A program made the translations under genes and the position numbers. A model generated the notes under the pieces. That model did no database searches. It was not told where the DNA came from and worked only from the letters and a program-made list of their open reading frames with translations. From the NCBI RefSeq assembly GCF_016861695.1, contig NZ_BOLP01000007.1:62001-126000 (forward strand): DNA of 64,000 nt, given 5' to 3'. The stretch comes from Levilactobacillus andaensis. GTDB taxonomy: Bacteria > Bacillota > Bacilli > Lactobacillales > Lactobacillaceae. Positions within the stretch are counted from its first letter, which is position 1. Each line of letters begins with the position of its first letter. Shown in pieces: positions 53,401 through 62,390 of the stretch.

Positions 53401-55257
53401 GTGAATAGTAAAATAAAATTTTTCCAGTCGATTCACTTTAAAATCGCGCTGGTCTTCGCGCTACTCCTACTATTGACGCTGGAGATCGTCGGTGCCGTGT
53501 TCGTGCGGCAGTTGGAGCGGCAAAATTTAAACACCTTTAAAGCCCAACAGGTCGTGCAAACGTACATCGTCAACCGTTTTTCTGACGAGTTGTCGACGAC
53601 CAGTACGACCAAGGCCGATAAGCAGATCAAGTCGACATTGTCTGAAATCAACAATACCAATAACGCTCAGATTCGGGTCATCGACAACAAGGGGACCATT
53701 CGGGGAACCAATGAAGTCGATAATCAGGGGATCGTTGGGCAAAAAACAACCGATAACAACATTAAAAACGCCATTTATAATAACCGCGACGTGGTTCGGA
53801 CGACTTATAATTCGCAGAATAATAGCCGTTACTACACCACGATTACGCGGCTGATTCGTACTCAGGGAAATAACAGCGAATTGGTCGGGGTTATTTACAT
53901 GCGGTCGAGTCTGGATTCGGTCTATCAAAATATCAATCAAATCACGCTGATCTACTTCTCAGCAACGTTTGTGGCGATTATTTTGGGACTGGTCATGGCC
54001 ATCATTATTTCCCGGGCAATTACGCGACCAATTGATGAAATGAAGAAACAAACGCTACGCATTGCGCGGGGGGACTATTCCGGACACGTCCACGTCTACG
54101 GCAACGATGAGCTGGGACAACTGGCGAGTGCCGTCAATAACCTGTCCGTGCGGGTCGAAGAGGCCCAAGAGTCGACTGAGTCCGAACGGCGGCGGCTGGA
54201 TTCCGTCATGGCCCACATGACCGACGGGGTTATCGCCACCGATCGCCGGGGAAACGTGACCATCATCAACGAAACGGCCACAAGCTTCCTGGATACCGAT
54301 ACGGACGATGCGGTTGGTAAATCCATTCTGGATCTCTTGGCGATTCGCGATGACTACACGTTGCGCGAACTGCTGGAAGACCCGGACGATTTAGTCTTGG
54401 ATTTTTCGACCAAGGAACACGACCTCATCTTGCAGGCCTATTTCTCACTGATTCAGCGGGAGTCCGGCTTCATTTCCGGGCTGGTCTGTGTCTTGCATGA
54501 TGTCACCGAACAACAAAAGATCGATCAGGACCGCAAGGAATTCGTGTCTAACGTCTCGCATGAACTGCGGACGCCGTTGACCAGTGTCCGGGCTTACATC
54601 GAATCGCTGTCCGAAGGGGCCTGGAAGGATCCCGAGGTGGCGCCGCAATTCTTGAAGGTTACCCAAGAGGAAACCGACCGAATGATTCGAATGATCAATG
54701 ACCTGTTGACCTTGTCACGGATGGATTCCGGGACGCAAAAGGTCGATCTCGAAATGGTCAACTTAAACGAGCTCTTTAACTATGTCCTCGACCGCTTTGA
54801 CATGATGCTGAAGCAAGACGACCGGCCAGAGAAGACCTATACCATCAAACGTGACTTCACTAAGCGCGACTTGTGGGTTGAGATCGACACCGACCGGTTC
54901 ACGCAGGTGTTGGACAACTTAATGAATAACGCCATCAAGTACTCACCAGATGGTGGGGTCGTGACGGCGCGCTTGCTGGAGACGCACAACAACGTTATTC
55001 TTAGCGTCTCTGATCAAGGACTGGGGATTCCACGGGCAGATATTCCGCGGATCTTCGACCGATTCTATCGGGTCGACAAGGCGCGTTCACGGGCCCAAGG
55101 CGGGACTGGACTTGGGTTAGCCATCTCAAAGGAAGTTGTTCAGATGTTGGGCGGCCGAATTTGGGTCGACAGCCGCGAAGGTCGCGGGTCAACGTTCTAC
55201 ATTTCCTTGCCTTACAAGCCGTACGATGAGGAGGATCTCTGGGATGAAGATAACTAA
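53401..55257 (+). CDS. walK: Sensor histidine kinase WalK (YycG)
   Basis: A 618-residue kinase. Two membrane helices (about residues 12-34 and 182-204) enclose an extracellular PAS-like domain. HAMP (SRAITRPIDEMK), a cytoplasmic PAS (MTDGVIATDRRGNVTIINE), HisKA with phospho-histidine in SHELRTPLTSV (about residue 386), and HATPase (NNAIKYSPDGG, SDQGLGIPRADIPRIFDRF, GGTGLGLAIS) follow. It starts with GTG 53401. Senses wall status and phosphorylates WalR. Confidence 0.98.
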   Translation: MNSKIKFFQSIHFKIALVFALLLLLTLEIVGAVFVRQLERQNLNTFKAQQVVQTYIVNRFSDELSTTSTTKADKQIKSTLSEINNTNNAQIRVIDNKGTIRGTNEVDNQGIVGQKTTDNNIKNAIYNNRDVVRTTYNSQNNSRYYTTITRLIRTQGNNSELVGVIYMRSSLDSVYQNINQITLIYFSATFVAIILGLVMAIIISRAITRPIDEMKKQTLRIARGDYSGHVHVYGNDELGQLASAVNNLSVRVEEAQESTESERRRLDSVMAHMTDGVIATDRRGNVTIINETATSFLDTDTDDAVGKSILDLLAIRDDYTLRELLEDPDDLVLDFSTKEHDLILQAYFSLIQRESGFISGLVCVLHDVTEQQKIDQDRKEFVSNVSHELRTPLTSVRAYIESLSEGAWKDPEVAPQFLKVTQEETDRMIRMINDLLTLSRMDSGTQKVDLEMVNLNELFNYVLDRFDMMLKQDDRPEKTYTIKRDFTKRDLWVEIDTDRFTQVLDNLMNNAIKYSPDGGVVTARLLETHNNVILSVSDQGLGIPRADIPRIFDRFYRVDKARSRAQGGTGLGLAISKEVVQMLGGRIWVDSREGRGSTFYISLPYKPYDEEDLWDEDN

Positions 55258-56545
55258 AGTATTCTTACCACTGGGATTGACCCTTGCCGTCGTCGTGAGT
55301 GTGACGCTGTCCGCCATGATTTGGACGAACCCAGCGCAGTATGAACGTAACCGTCAGCGGAGTTCGAATACACCGACAACGGAGCTGAACACGCGGCCGC
55401 AAAAGGACGTGTATTTGCCGACGCAGGTCTTGTATAGCAACGACTTAGGGAATCAAGAACTGTTGAATAACCGCAAAGTTAATTTGACCACGGAGATTCG
55501 CGAGTCCTTGGCTAAATGGGACTTGGGTCGGGTACAAAAGATTCGGGTCGATTCGCAGACGGATTACATGCACTACCTGAATATGAAGAGTAGTATTTTG
55601 ATGTCGTACGCGGCACCGATCAACGTTAAAATGTTTAATAAGGTTTTTGGCAGCAGTTTAAATCGTAACAACGCCGAGATTTCGCGGATCATGATCCCCT
55701 TGAATGACAGTAAGCACCTGTACCTGTTGAACGACAAGAATCAGGAGGTCTATCAGGTCACGGTGCGCGACCGCAACGTCAAGGAACTCCGCAAGATTCT
55801 AAAGGAGAACCTATTTCGGATCAACGTGAAGATGCAGTGGCTGAACAAAGAAGCCGTGCCTTACGTGACCGATAGTGTGACGGTGCCGTCTTACAGCTAC
55901 TTGGTCAACCAGCAGTCCACGGACTACTTTACGACGCGCCTCCTGAATAAAGGGGAGTCGACCAACGTTTCGGCCAAGAAGAATAAGGACAATACCATCT
56001 ATAGTGATGGGGCATCGCGGCAATTGACGGTCTACAACAAGCGCGGGACGGCGTTGTTCGAGGACTATAGTGCCTTGCAGTCGACGTTTACGTTCAGTCA
56101 GGCGCTGACGGCCAGCTATAGCGCGGTCAAGTCCATTGGGATTCCGATGGAAAACTTGCGCTACTACGGCTACAACGATGCGAAGTCGACGGTCACGTAC
56201 CGGAGCTTCGTTGAAGGGTTCCCCATTTTTAATCAAAGTAATTACGGCGCGGCCCGGATTCAAATGTTGTCGCAGGGTGTCCGGCGGTATAACTTCTCGT
56301 TGTACAGTCTGCAGGTCCCTGTGCCAACCGATAGAAAGGCCGTTTCACTGCCAAGCACGCAGCATGTGATGACTCAATTGATTGCGGCGGGCTACAACAA
56401 ACGGCACATTTCGACCGTGCAGTTAGGGTATCAGTGGGTGACATCGACGTCATCCGATAAGGTGGTCAACTTGACGCCAACCTGGTACGTTTACTACAAC
56501 GGGAGCTGGAAGACCTACACGCAACTGCTGAAGCAACAGCAGTAA
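55244..56545 (+). CDS. walH: WalK regulator WalH (YycH)
   Basis: A 433-residue protein with one N-terminal membrane helix (FLPLGLTLAVVVSVTLSAM) and a large extracellular part. It begins at ATG 55244, 14 bases inside the walK end, with GAGGAGGATC upstream; longer in-frame versions overlap walK further and are unlikely. In Bacillus YycH with YycI holds WalK in check through the membrane helices. The match rests on operon position and layout more than on motifs. Confidence 0.88.
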   Translation: MKITKVFLPLGLTLAVVVSVTLSAMIWTNPAQYERNRQRSSNTPTTELNTRPQKDVYLPTQVLYSNDLGNQELLNNRKVNLTTEIRESLAKWDLGRVQKIRVDSQTDYMHYLNMKSSILMSYAAPINVKMFNKVFGSSLNRNNAEISRIMIPLNDSKHLYLLNDKNQEVYQVTVRDRNVKELRKILKENLFRINVKMQWLNKEAVPYVTDSVTVPSYSYLVNQQSTDYFTTRLLNKGESTNVSAKKNKDNTIYSDGASRQLTVYNKRGTALFEDYSALQSTFTFSQALTASYSAVKSIGIPMENLRYYGYNDAKSTVTYRSFVEGFPIFNQSNYGAARIQMLSQGVRRYNFSLYSLQVPVPTDRKAVSLPSTQHVMTQLIAAGYNKRHISTVQLGYQWVTSTSSDKVVNLTPTWYVYYNGSWKTYTQLLKQQQ

Positions 56546-56570
56546 TTCCGGTAAAGGAGGGCGGCCCAGC

Positions 56571-57428
56571 ATGGATTTTCGACGCATTGAATGGTTATTT
56601 CTAGTGGCGTTCATCGTCATTGATATTTTCTTGTTTGTCGCCTTCCAGCGCGATACGACGGGTCAGACCGATACGACCTCAAGTAAATCCGCGGATAGTG
56701 ACACCACGATCGTTAAGGAAATGCACGCCGACGAGATTTCATTTAGCAGTCCGTCCAAGAAGAGCGGCGAGGGCTACTACATTTCTACGACCAACAACGA
56801 TGGCATTAAGAGCGAATTGACTGAGTTAAGCGACCAAACCGTTCGGTACGAAACGGATGGCCTGATCACGTCGACGTTCAAGACGCCAGTGACCAACGTG
56901 GACATCAAGCATCCGGACAAGACGCTGGACACGGTGGTCAATAACGGCGCGCTGATCCTGTACGGGACGCATTACCTGTACAACGCGCAGCTGTCGAGTC
57001 GCAATACGATCGTCTATACGCAACACGTGACGGATGGTCAGATCTACTCGCGGTTCGGTGAGATTCGCTTCAGCATGACCAACGATGGCACGGTGACCGG
57101 CTACACGCAGGGTTACCTGGCCAACGTGGCGACCTTGCGGGAAAAGACGGATACCATTTCCGAACGCAAGGCGCTGATCTGGCTGTACCAATATAACCAG
57201 ATCGCCAATAACACCAAGGTCATCTGGACCCAGCTGGCGTACACCCGCTACTTCGATCTGAAGAATAGCAGCGTGTACATTCCGACCTGGGTCATCGCGG
57301 TCAAAGCCAACAGCGGCAACAACGCGGGCGTCCTGCAGATCAAGCGGGTCAACGCGTTCACCGGGGCCATTCTCGATACGAACAGTAGCGTGAAGTCGGT
57401 CAGTGGTGCGACCAGCATGAGTGAATAA
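56571..57428 (+). CDS. walI: WalK regulator WalI (YycI)
   Basis: A 285-residue protein: MDFRRIEWLFLVAFIVIDIFLF forms the anchor helix typical of YycI, and the rest is extracellular. Segments KALIWLYQYNQ and VNAFTGAILD match the C-terminal YycI fold. AAAGGAGGGCGG precedes ATG 56571. Follows walH after 25 bp. Confidence 0.9.
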   Translation: MDFRRIEWLFLVAFIVIDIFLFVAFQRDTTGQTDTTSSKSADSDTTIVKEMHADEISFSSPSKKSGEGYYISTTNNDGIKSELTELSDQTVRYETDGLITSTFKTPVTNVDIKHPDKTLDTVVNNGALILYGTHYLYNAQLSSRNTIVYTQHVTDGQIYSRFGEIRFSMTNDGTVTGYTQGYLANVATLREKTDTISERKALIWLYQYNQIANNTKVIWTQLAYTRYFDLKNSSVYIPTWVIAVKANSGNNAGVLQIKRVNAFTGAILDTNSSVKSVSGATSMSE

Positions 57429-57485
57429 GTTAAATTTGAAATGGGAGATGGGGGACGGTTCATGACGGACCGGCCCTTTTTCTTT

Positions 57486-57657
57486 GGGCCTGGGGCAAAA
57501 GTCTCTGGCCCGTTTTGCGCTCCGAACGTATATGGTCGAAACGTGCGACAAAAAGCAGTCAACTCCGCTTAACCCCGATAGACAAACAATCCAAGACCAG
57601 GATTATTCGTCTATCGACGTTAATGCTCATTGACTAACCGCCTTTTGTCCCACTCTC
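57486..57657. repeat. Structured repeat D, copy 2
   Basis: The region from TTTTGCGCTCCGAACG onward matches copy 1 (40102-40247) apart from a handful of substitutions and a small indel. Hairpin 1 here is GGGCCTGGGGC (57486-57496) with GTCTCTGGCCC (57501-57511): different bases from copy 1, still paired. Hairpin 2 keeps the long interrupted stem. No T-tail on the minus strand in this copy. Confidence 0.75.
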
Positions 57658-57680
57658 CTTTTCCTTTGGACTGATATTTA

Positions 57681-57709
57681 GTTACAAAGCCGGCAAGATG
57701 CGGTATGAT
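57681..57709 (+). promoter_or_regulatory. Candidate promoter of walJ
   Basis: GTTACA and TATGAT separated by 17 bp, downstream of repeat D copy 2. Confidence 0.5.
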
Positions 57710-57807
57710 TACGGTATTGAAATTTACGTGTTCTCGGGTAAGTGGTTTGGTGGGTGTTGCAATTTGCCAATCACTACCGCGGGAATAAGAGCTAAGGAGA
57801 GGTCGAA

Positions 57808-58635
57808 TTGGATTTGCGGACGAATACAGCAGTAGCAGATGATTTACGCATCAGCGTGTTGTCCAGTGGCAGTACGGGCAACGTGTGCTACGTGGAGAGC
57901 CCCAACGAACGGATCATGATCGATGCGGGGTTGAGCGGCAAGAAGATTGAGAAATTAATGGGCGACATCGACCGCAATATGCAGGACGTCAACGCGTTAT
58001 TGGTGACGCATGAGCATTCGGATCACCGCCAGGCCGTGGGAATTTTGGCGCGGCGCTATGAACAACTGAACGTGTACGCCAACCAGGGCACCTGGGATGC
58101 AATGAGTTCGAAAATTGGCAAGGTCGACTTGGCCCAAAAGCATCTGTTTGCGCCGGACACGGTCCAGACGTTTGGCGACATCGACGTGGAAAGTTTCTCC
58201 GTGTCACATGATGCGGCGGAACCCCAATTCTACGCAATCCATTACCACGGGAAGACCTTCGTCATTTTGACCGATACCGGCTACGTTTCCGAACACGTCG
58301 AGGGTGTGATCGCCGATGCCGACGCCTACTTGCTGGAATGCAACCATGACGTGGAAATGCTGCGGATGGGCGAATACTCATGGCCATTGAAGCAGCGAAT
58401 CTTGGGCGACAAGGGTCATTTGTCAAACGAAGAGGGTGCCGATGCGTTGATGGACGTGCTGGGTAACCGGACGAAGAAAATCTATCTGGGACACCGGAGC
58501 CTGCACAATAACATGCAGTCGCTGTGTCACTTGACGGTGGCCTCGATGATGGAAAACCGGGATTTCGGCGTTGGCCACGATTTCCAGCTGATCGACACGA
58601 ATCCGGAAGAAGCCACGCCGCTGGTTGCGCTGTAA
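57808..58635 (+). CDS. walJ: WalJ/VicX MBL-fold hydrolase (YycJ)
   Basis: A 275-residue metallo-beta-lactamase-fold protein. The metal site is THEHSDH (HxHxDH) near residue 71, with VLSSGSTGNVCYVE at the N-terminus and LTDTGYVSEHVEG and LGHRSLHNN later. Family members act as nucleases and are linked to DNA repair; WalJ belongs to the wal locus in most Firmicutes. The start is TTG 57808 with AAGGAGAGG upstream. Separated from walI by repeat D. Confidence 0.94.
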   Translation: MDLRTNTAVADDLRISVLSSGSTGNVCYVESPNERIMIDAGLSGKKIEKLMGDIDRNMQDVNALLVTHEHSDHRQAVGILARRYEQLNVYANQGTWDAMSSKIGKVDLAQKHLFAPDTVQTFGDIDVESFSVSHDAAEPQFYAIHYHGKTFVILTDTGYVSEHVEGVIADADAYLLECNHDVEMLRMGEYSWPLKQRILGDKGHLSNEEGADALMDVLGNRTKKIYLGHRSLHNNMQSLCHLTVASMMENRDFGVGHDFQLIDTNPEEATPLVAL

Positions 58636-58773
58636 ATAGGCGACCGCGTTTTGTAAGATTCACTAAATTTTAGGACTTCAGCACCGATTCATCAAAAAAA
58701 CTTCACACTCGGTCGTTATGATAGTATTTATAAACTAGACGGTCGGGGGACGTTGGCCTGCTGACCGACGAAT

Positions 58774-58805
58774 GAGGAGGGTTCGCGCGTTCGCGCAATG
58801 CTATG
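58774..58805 (+). promoter_or_regulatory. Unusual translation start region of htrA
   Basis: GAGGAGG (58774-58780) is 22 bases from the ATG at 58803, too far for normal initiation. A tight GCGCG/CGCGC hairpin (58785-58789 with 58792-58796) lies between and could bring them together. An out-of-frame ATG at 58798 opens a 33-codon frame overlapping htrA. Confidence 0.5.
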
Positions 58806-60179
58806 GATAATAACAACAATAATCAATTTAATGATAACAACAATGATAATAGGCAAGAAACTAATAACAGCCAATCAACTAATAATAGTGAGGTAACGCC
58901 AACCCCAGAAACGCCTAGACGGCAACGGAAGGGCTTGACCTTAACCAAGGTCGCCGTAACCGCAGCCGTTGCCGGGCTTCTCGGTGGGGGTGTCGCTTAC
59001 GGTGGTATTAACTACATTAATAATAGTGGGTTAAATGACACGGCTGTTCCTAGTGGGAGTAATACGACCGGGAATACCAAGACTTCAAACGTGACGGTCA
59101 ACGTGAACAATCAGTCGACCAAGGCGTTCAATCAGGTCAAGGGTGCCATGGTCTCCGTGATCAACCTGCAGAAACAGAGCAACAGCAGTACTTTAGGTCA
59201 ACTGTTCGGCCAGGAATCCTCTAGCTCGAGTTCGAAGTCGAAGTCAGAACTGGAAGAAGCGTCCGAAGGGTCCGGGGTCGTTTACAAGAAGAACGGCAAT
59301 ACGGCCTACATCGTGACCAACAACCACGTGGTGTCCGGGTCATCGGCGCTGCGTGTGGTGACGAGTTCGGGTAAGCAGCTCCAGGCGAAATTGGTCGGGA
59401 AAGACTCCGTGACCGACTTGGCCGTGCTGAAGGTCAATGGCGCGGACTTGAAGACGGTCGCTTCCTTCGGGAATTCCGACAAGATCAAGGTCGGCGAAAC
59501 GGCGTTGGCAATTGGGTCACCGCTGGGTAGCCAGTACGCGACCTCGCTGACGGAAGGAATCATTTCCGCTAAGAAACGGACCGTGGAAACGACGAACTCG
59601 GCCGGCACGCAGACTGGGAACGCAACGGTTATCCAAACCGATGCGGCCATCAACCCCGGCAACTCCGGTGGGGCGCTGATCAACGTGGCTGGCCAAGTCG
59701 TCGGCATTACGTCGTCAAAGATTGCCAGTGATGCCGAAGGGACCAGCGTCGAAGGGATGGGCTTTGCCATTCCATCGAACGAAGTGGTCAACATTATCAA
59801 TCAATTGGTCAAGAAGGGCAAGGTTGTCCGGCCGGCGTTGGGCATCACCTACGTCGATTTGGCCAACGTGTCGAGCTCACAACAGAAGTCGATCCTGAAG
59901 TTGCCATCTAGTGTGGAAAACGGGGTCGTGGTGATGAGCGCGAACGCTGGCTCACCGGCGAAGAAGGCTGGCTTGAGCAAGTACGATGTCATTACGGAGA
60001 TGGGTGGTCACGAGATCTCGGACCAATCCACGTTGCGTGATATCCTGTACACCTACAAGCTGAACGATACGGTCTCGATGACTTACTACCACAATGGTAA
60101 GAAGAAGACGACGAAGGTCAAATTGACCGAAACGACGTCGCAATTGAAGACGACCACGTCAGCTAATTCCGAATCATAA
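58803..60179 (+). CDS. htrA: Serine protease HtrA (DegP family, PDZ)
   Basis: A 458-residue surface quality-control protease. The cytoplasmic N-terminus is very Asn-rich for 30 residues. A membrane anchor follows (TKVAVTAAVAGLLGGGVAYG). The trypsin-like domain has the triad His in VTNNHVVSG (about 175), Asp in SVTDLAVLKV (about 204) and Ser in NPGNSGGALIN (about 289). One PDZ domain (GSPAKKAGLSKYDVITEMGG) ends the protein. It degrades misfolded exported proteins. Downstream of walJ, upstream of rlmH, the usual place. Confidence 0.96.
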   Translation: MDNNNNNQFNDNNNDNRQETNNSQSTNNSEVTPTPETPRRQRKGLTLTKVAVTAAVAGLLGGGVAYGGINYINNSGLNDTAVPSGSNTTGNTKTSNVTVNVNNQSTKAFNQVKGAMVSVINLQKQSNSSTLGQLFGQESSSSSSKSKSELEEASEGSGVVYKKNGNTAYIVTNNHVVSGSSALRVVTSSGKQLQAKLVGKDSVTDLAVLKVNGADLKTVASFGNSDKIKVGETALAIGSPLGSQYATSLTEGIISAKKRTVETTNSAGTQTGNATVIQTDAAINPGNSGGALINVAGQVVGITSSKIASDAEGTSVEGMGFAIPSNEVVNIINQLVKKGKVVRPALGITYVDLANVSSSQQKSILKLPSSVENGVVVMSANAGSPAKKAGLSKYDVITEMGGHEISDQSTLRDILYTYKLNDTVSMTYYHNGKKKTTKVKLTETTSQLKTTTSANSES

Positions 60180-60719
60180 TTTAGCCAAAATGAAAGCGAC
60201 CGGTGGGTTTTCTCACCGGTCGCTTTTTGGTTATGATAAACTGTTTAATGAAAAGCCGAAGTTTAAGGACAACTCCAGTTGAATGAAAACGTCTCCGTTG
60301 GTTGTCCGGCCGAACGAAAGCACTGAAATGGGACAAGTAATTCAGACGGCAAAATCCGCTTGTGGATAACTGTGGATAAGTCGGGGGACAAAAAAAGAAA
60401 CGCCCCGGCAAAAAAGTTATAAACAGGTCAGGGCCGGCAATGGAACCGGTGCAAAAGTTATCCACAGACTCGGTGGATAACTGTGGATAGAAAAAGTTTT
60501 TAGCTGAATAATGGCGGCTAAACCCAGTAACCATGCGGATTGTAAGCGGATAGTCCGAACGGACGTTTCACCAGAAAACGGTGGATAACTAATTAGAGAT
60601 TGACATTTTATCAAAAAACAAATGTGGGGGGTCGGTCAAACGGTCACCCCCATATCTAGGAAAACAGGTTGTGCACCTGTGGATAACTTTGTGGACAACC
60701 TGTGCACAGGAGGATAATT
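60180..60719. other. DnaA-box cluster between htrA and rlmH
   Basis: After the htrA terminator, 340 bp contain at least eight DnaA-box-like 9-mers. Perfect: 60361-60369, 60371-60379, 60458-60466 (reverse) and 60678-60686. One mismatch: 60472-60480, 60482-60490, 60580-60588 and 60690-60698. The density equals that of the oriC arrays, yet no AT-rich unwinding element or triplet repeat follows. Function inferred: DnaA titration or control of rlmH. Confidence 0.75.
60190..60228 (+). terminator. Terminator of htrA
   Basis: AAGCGACCGGTG and CACCGGTCGCTT are perfectly complementary around GGTTTTCT, followed by five T. Confidence 0.9.
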
Positions 60720-61199
60720 ATGAACATCAAGTTTGTCGTCGTGGGTAAGCTGAAGGAAAAGTACTTCAAACAGGGAATCGCGGAGTACGCCAAACGGCTC
60801 TCCAGATTCTGCAAATTTTCAATCGTCGAGGTGCCGGATGAAAAAGCCCCAGAAAGCATGTCGCAGGCAGAAATGGATCAGGTGATGGCGGCGGAGGGCG
60901 AACGCATCCTGAGCAAGATCAAGGACCGCGAATACGTCTATGCGTTGGCCATCCTGGGCAAGGAACGCTCATCGGAGGAGTTCGCCAAGGAAATCAAGGA
61001 CCTGACGACATACGGCCACTCAGACATCACCTTCGTCATCGGCGGCTCGCTGGGCCTCACGCCGGCGGTCTTGAAGCGCGCGGACACCCAGATTTCGTTT
61101 GGCCGCTTCACGCTGCCTCACCAGCTGATGCGGTTGGTGCTGACGGAACAGGTTTATCGGGCGTTTATGATTAATGAGGGGTCGCCGTATCATAAGTGA
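60720..61199 (+). CDS. rlmH: 23S rRNA pseudouridine-1915 N3-methyltransferase RlmH
   Basis: A 159-residue SPOUT methyltransferase. It starts [19 protein letters not shown]; the SAM site is [18 protein letters not shown], and it ends in [13 protein letters not shown], the C-terminal signature. It methylates the pseudouridine in 23S helix 69. The start ATG 60720 has AGGAGG upstream; two DnaA-box-like words overlap its leader. Confidence 0.97.
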   Translation: MNIKFVVVGKLKEKYFKQGIAEYAKRLSRFCKFSIVEVPDEKAPESMSQAEMDQVMAAEGERILSKIKDREYVYALAILGKERSSEEFAKEIKDLTTYGHSDITFVIGGSLGLTPAVLKRADTQISFGRFTLPHQLMRLVLTEQVYRAFMINEGSPYHK

Positions 61200-61257
61200 T
61201 GGGGTTTCTAATTAGATAGTGGTAGCTGATGATTGTGAGGTATTATTAGGTGAGAAG

Positions 61258-61303
61258 AAGAGAGCATTGAATAGCTGACACGCTGTTCGATGCTCTCTTT
61301 TTT
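61258..61303 (+). terminator. Terminator of rlmH
   Basis: AGAGAGCATTGAATAGC and GCTGTTCGATGCTCTCT pair with few mismatches around TGACAC, followed by six T. Confidence 0.85.
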
Positions 61304-61305
61304 AG

Positions 61306-61578
61306 TCATTTTCCTATTTGATTCATATAATTCGTTCCATTGTATTGGTAGCTAGCAACACGGGAAACCCTACTCTTTGTAGCGACATTAAAGTAGCCTT
61401 GGCGCATGTAGCTCTTCATAACACGATACTTGTGACCATTGATTTTACGATGACTAATCCATAATAAAGCCTGATTTGGGTTGAAGGAATATACAGTGCC
61501 GCCATATCCTTTGCGTAATTTTTGGACTTTAAGCTTATAGGTACCAGATTTTTTTGAACTATAGACGTACGCTTGGTG
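61306..61578 (-). pseudogene. 3' remnant of a basic surface-type protein gene, cut by IS982
   Basis: On the minus strand a frame ending TGA at 61306 reads QAYVYSSKKSGTYKLKVQK and continues through NPNQALLWISHRKINGHKY to YMNQIGK. It is 90 codons rich in Tyr, Lys, Arg and Ser, like exported lactobacillar proteins. Upstream of this the frame meets TAG and the sequence becomes the insertion sequence, so the 5' part of the gene is gone. Confidence 0.65.
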
Positions 61579-62390
61579 CTAGTTGATTTTCTCAAGGGTA
61601 TCCACCTATCCACCAACAAGCATTGTTCGATTCTCGTTTGAAAACCCTCTAATGAATGTGCTCGATTTCTTTCGAGGTTAAATCTATCTCCCCATTGAGA
61701 AAATACGGTTTCAATATACCTTCGATCACGTTTTAATAATTGGTCGTTAACCCTGCCATGAAGCATACTACGGCGTAGGGGTGTCCAAAAGCCAATCCCG
61801 TCATCGGCTAACATGTACTTTAAACTTTTCCCCAAATAGCCGACATCAGCTAGAATATATGGGCATACGTATTGGTCTACCAATGTTTGTACCATATTGA
61901 TGTCGTGAACGGAAGCCGGCGTAATCGTGTACGCAACCGCAATCCCTTGGTCGGTCACTTCAAAACTGCCCTTGAATCCGTAATACCACTGTTTTTTCGT
62001 CGCATTAAACCCAATATTTGCGATTGGTTTGAAACGTTTGGCACGATGATTGCGGATCGGATGGCAAACAGGCATTGGAAAACTATCAATAATGGTATAC
62101 CTTGGCTTGGGAATGACAGTTTTAATCAGGCCGTTACGTATCAATTTGAGTATCGTACCAGCGCGCACGCTAAGCCGGCAAAATCTAGAGCGCTCAGGAA
62201 GGTCAGAGAATCCTAGGCTTATAAGCTGTCGGTAAAATCGACGCTGGTCAGTAATGCCCAGTTCAACCTGCCAACAAAGTAAGGCCAATAAGTTAATATC
62301 GCTCAATTTGGCCAATTTATAATCGATTAATTTTAGATGATTAGCCGGGAATTTCTTGGCTTGATAACCGTCGTAGATTAGTAGAACCAT
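61416..62390 (-). CDS. IS982-family transposase, C-terminus fused to host sequence
   Basis: A 324-codon frame. The IS982 core is clear: NLLALLCWQVELGITDQRRF, TIIDSFPMPVCHPIRNHRAK (first Asp), YGFKGSFEVTDQGIAVAY, LADVGYLGKSLKYML (second Asp), RRYIETVFSQWGDRFNLERN (Glu) and SLEGFQTRIEQCLL. After about residue 275 it runs into host DNA in another frame of the adjacent remnant, so the last 50 residues are not transposase. The N-terminus looks about 20 residues shorter than family members. Terminal repeats not found with confidence. Confidence 0.8.
   Translation of the reverse strand: MVLLIYDGYQAKKFPANHLKLIDYKLAKLSDINLLALLCWQVELGITDQRRFYRQLISLGFSDLPERSRFCRLSVRAGTILKLIRNGLIKTVIPKPRYTIIDSFPMPVCHPIRNHRAKRFKPIANIGFNATKKQWYYGFKGSFEVTDQGIAVAYTITPASVHDINMVQTLVDQYVCPYILADVGYLGKSLKYMLADDGIGFWTPLRRSMLHGRVNDQLLKRDRRYIETVFSQWGDRFNLERNRAHSLEGFQTRIEQCLLVDRWIPLRKSTSTKRTSIVQKNLVPISLKSKNYAKDMAALYIPSTQIRLYYGLVIVKSMVTSIVL

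Larger units (their letters stand above)
57429..57807. other. Intergenic region splitting walI from walJ, with element D copy 2
   Basis: About 380 bp. Element D copy 2 occupies the left half. To its right a separate promoter for walJ can be drawn: GTTACA (57681-57686), 17 bp, TATGAT (57704-57709). Confidence 0.65.

Noticed and set aside
40076-57657. CRISPR array from repeated segments
   Set aside because: Only two distant copies; no regular spacing, spacers or cas genes.
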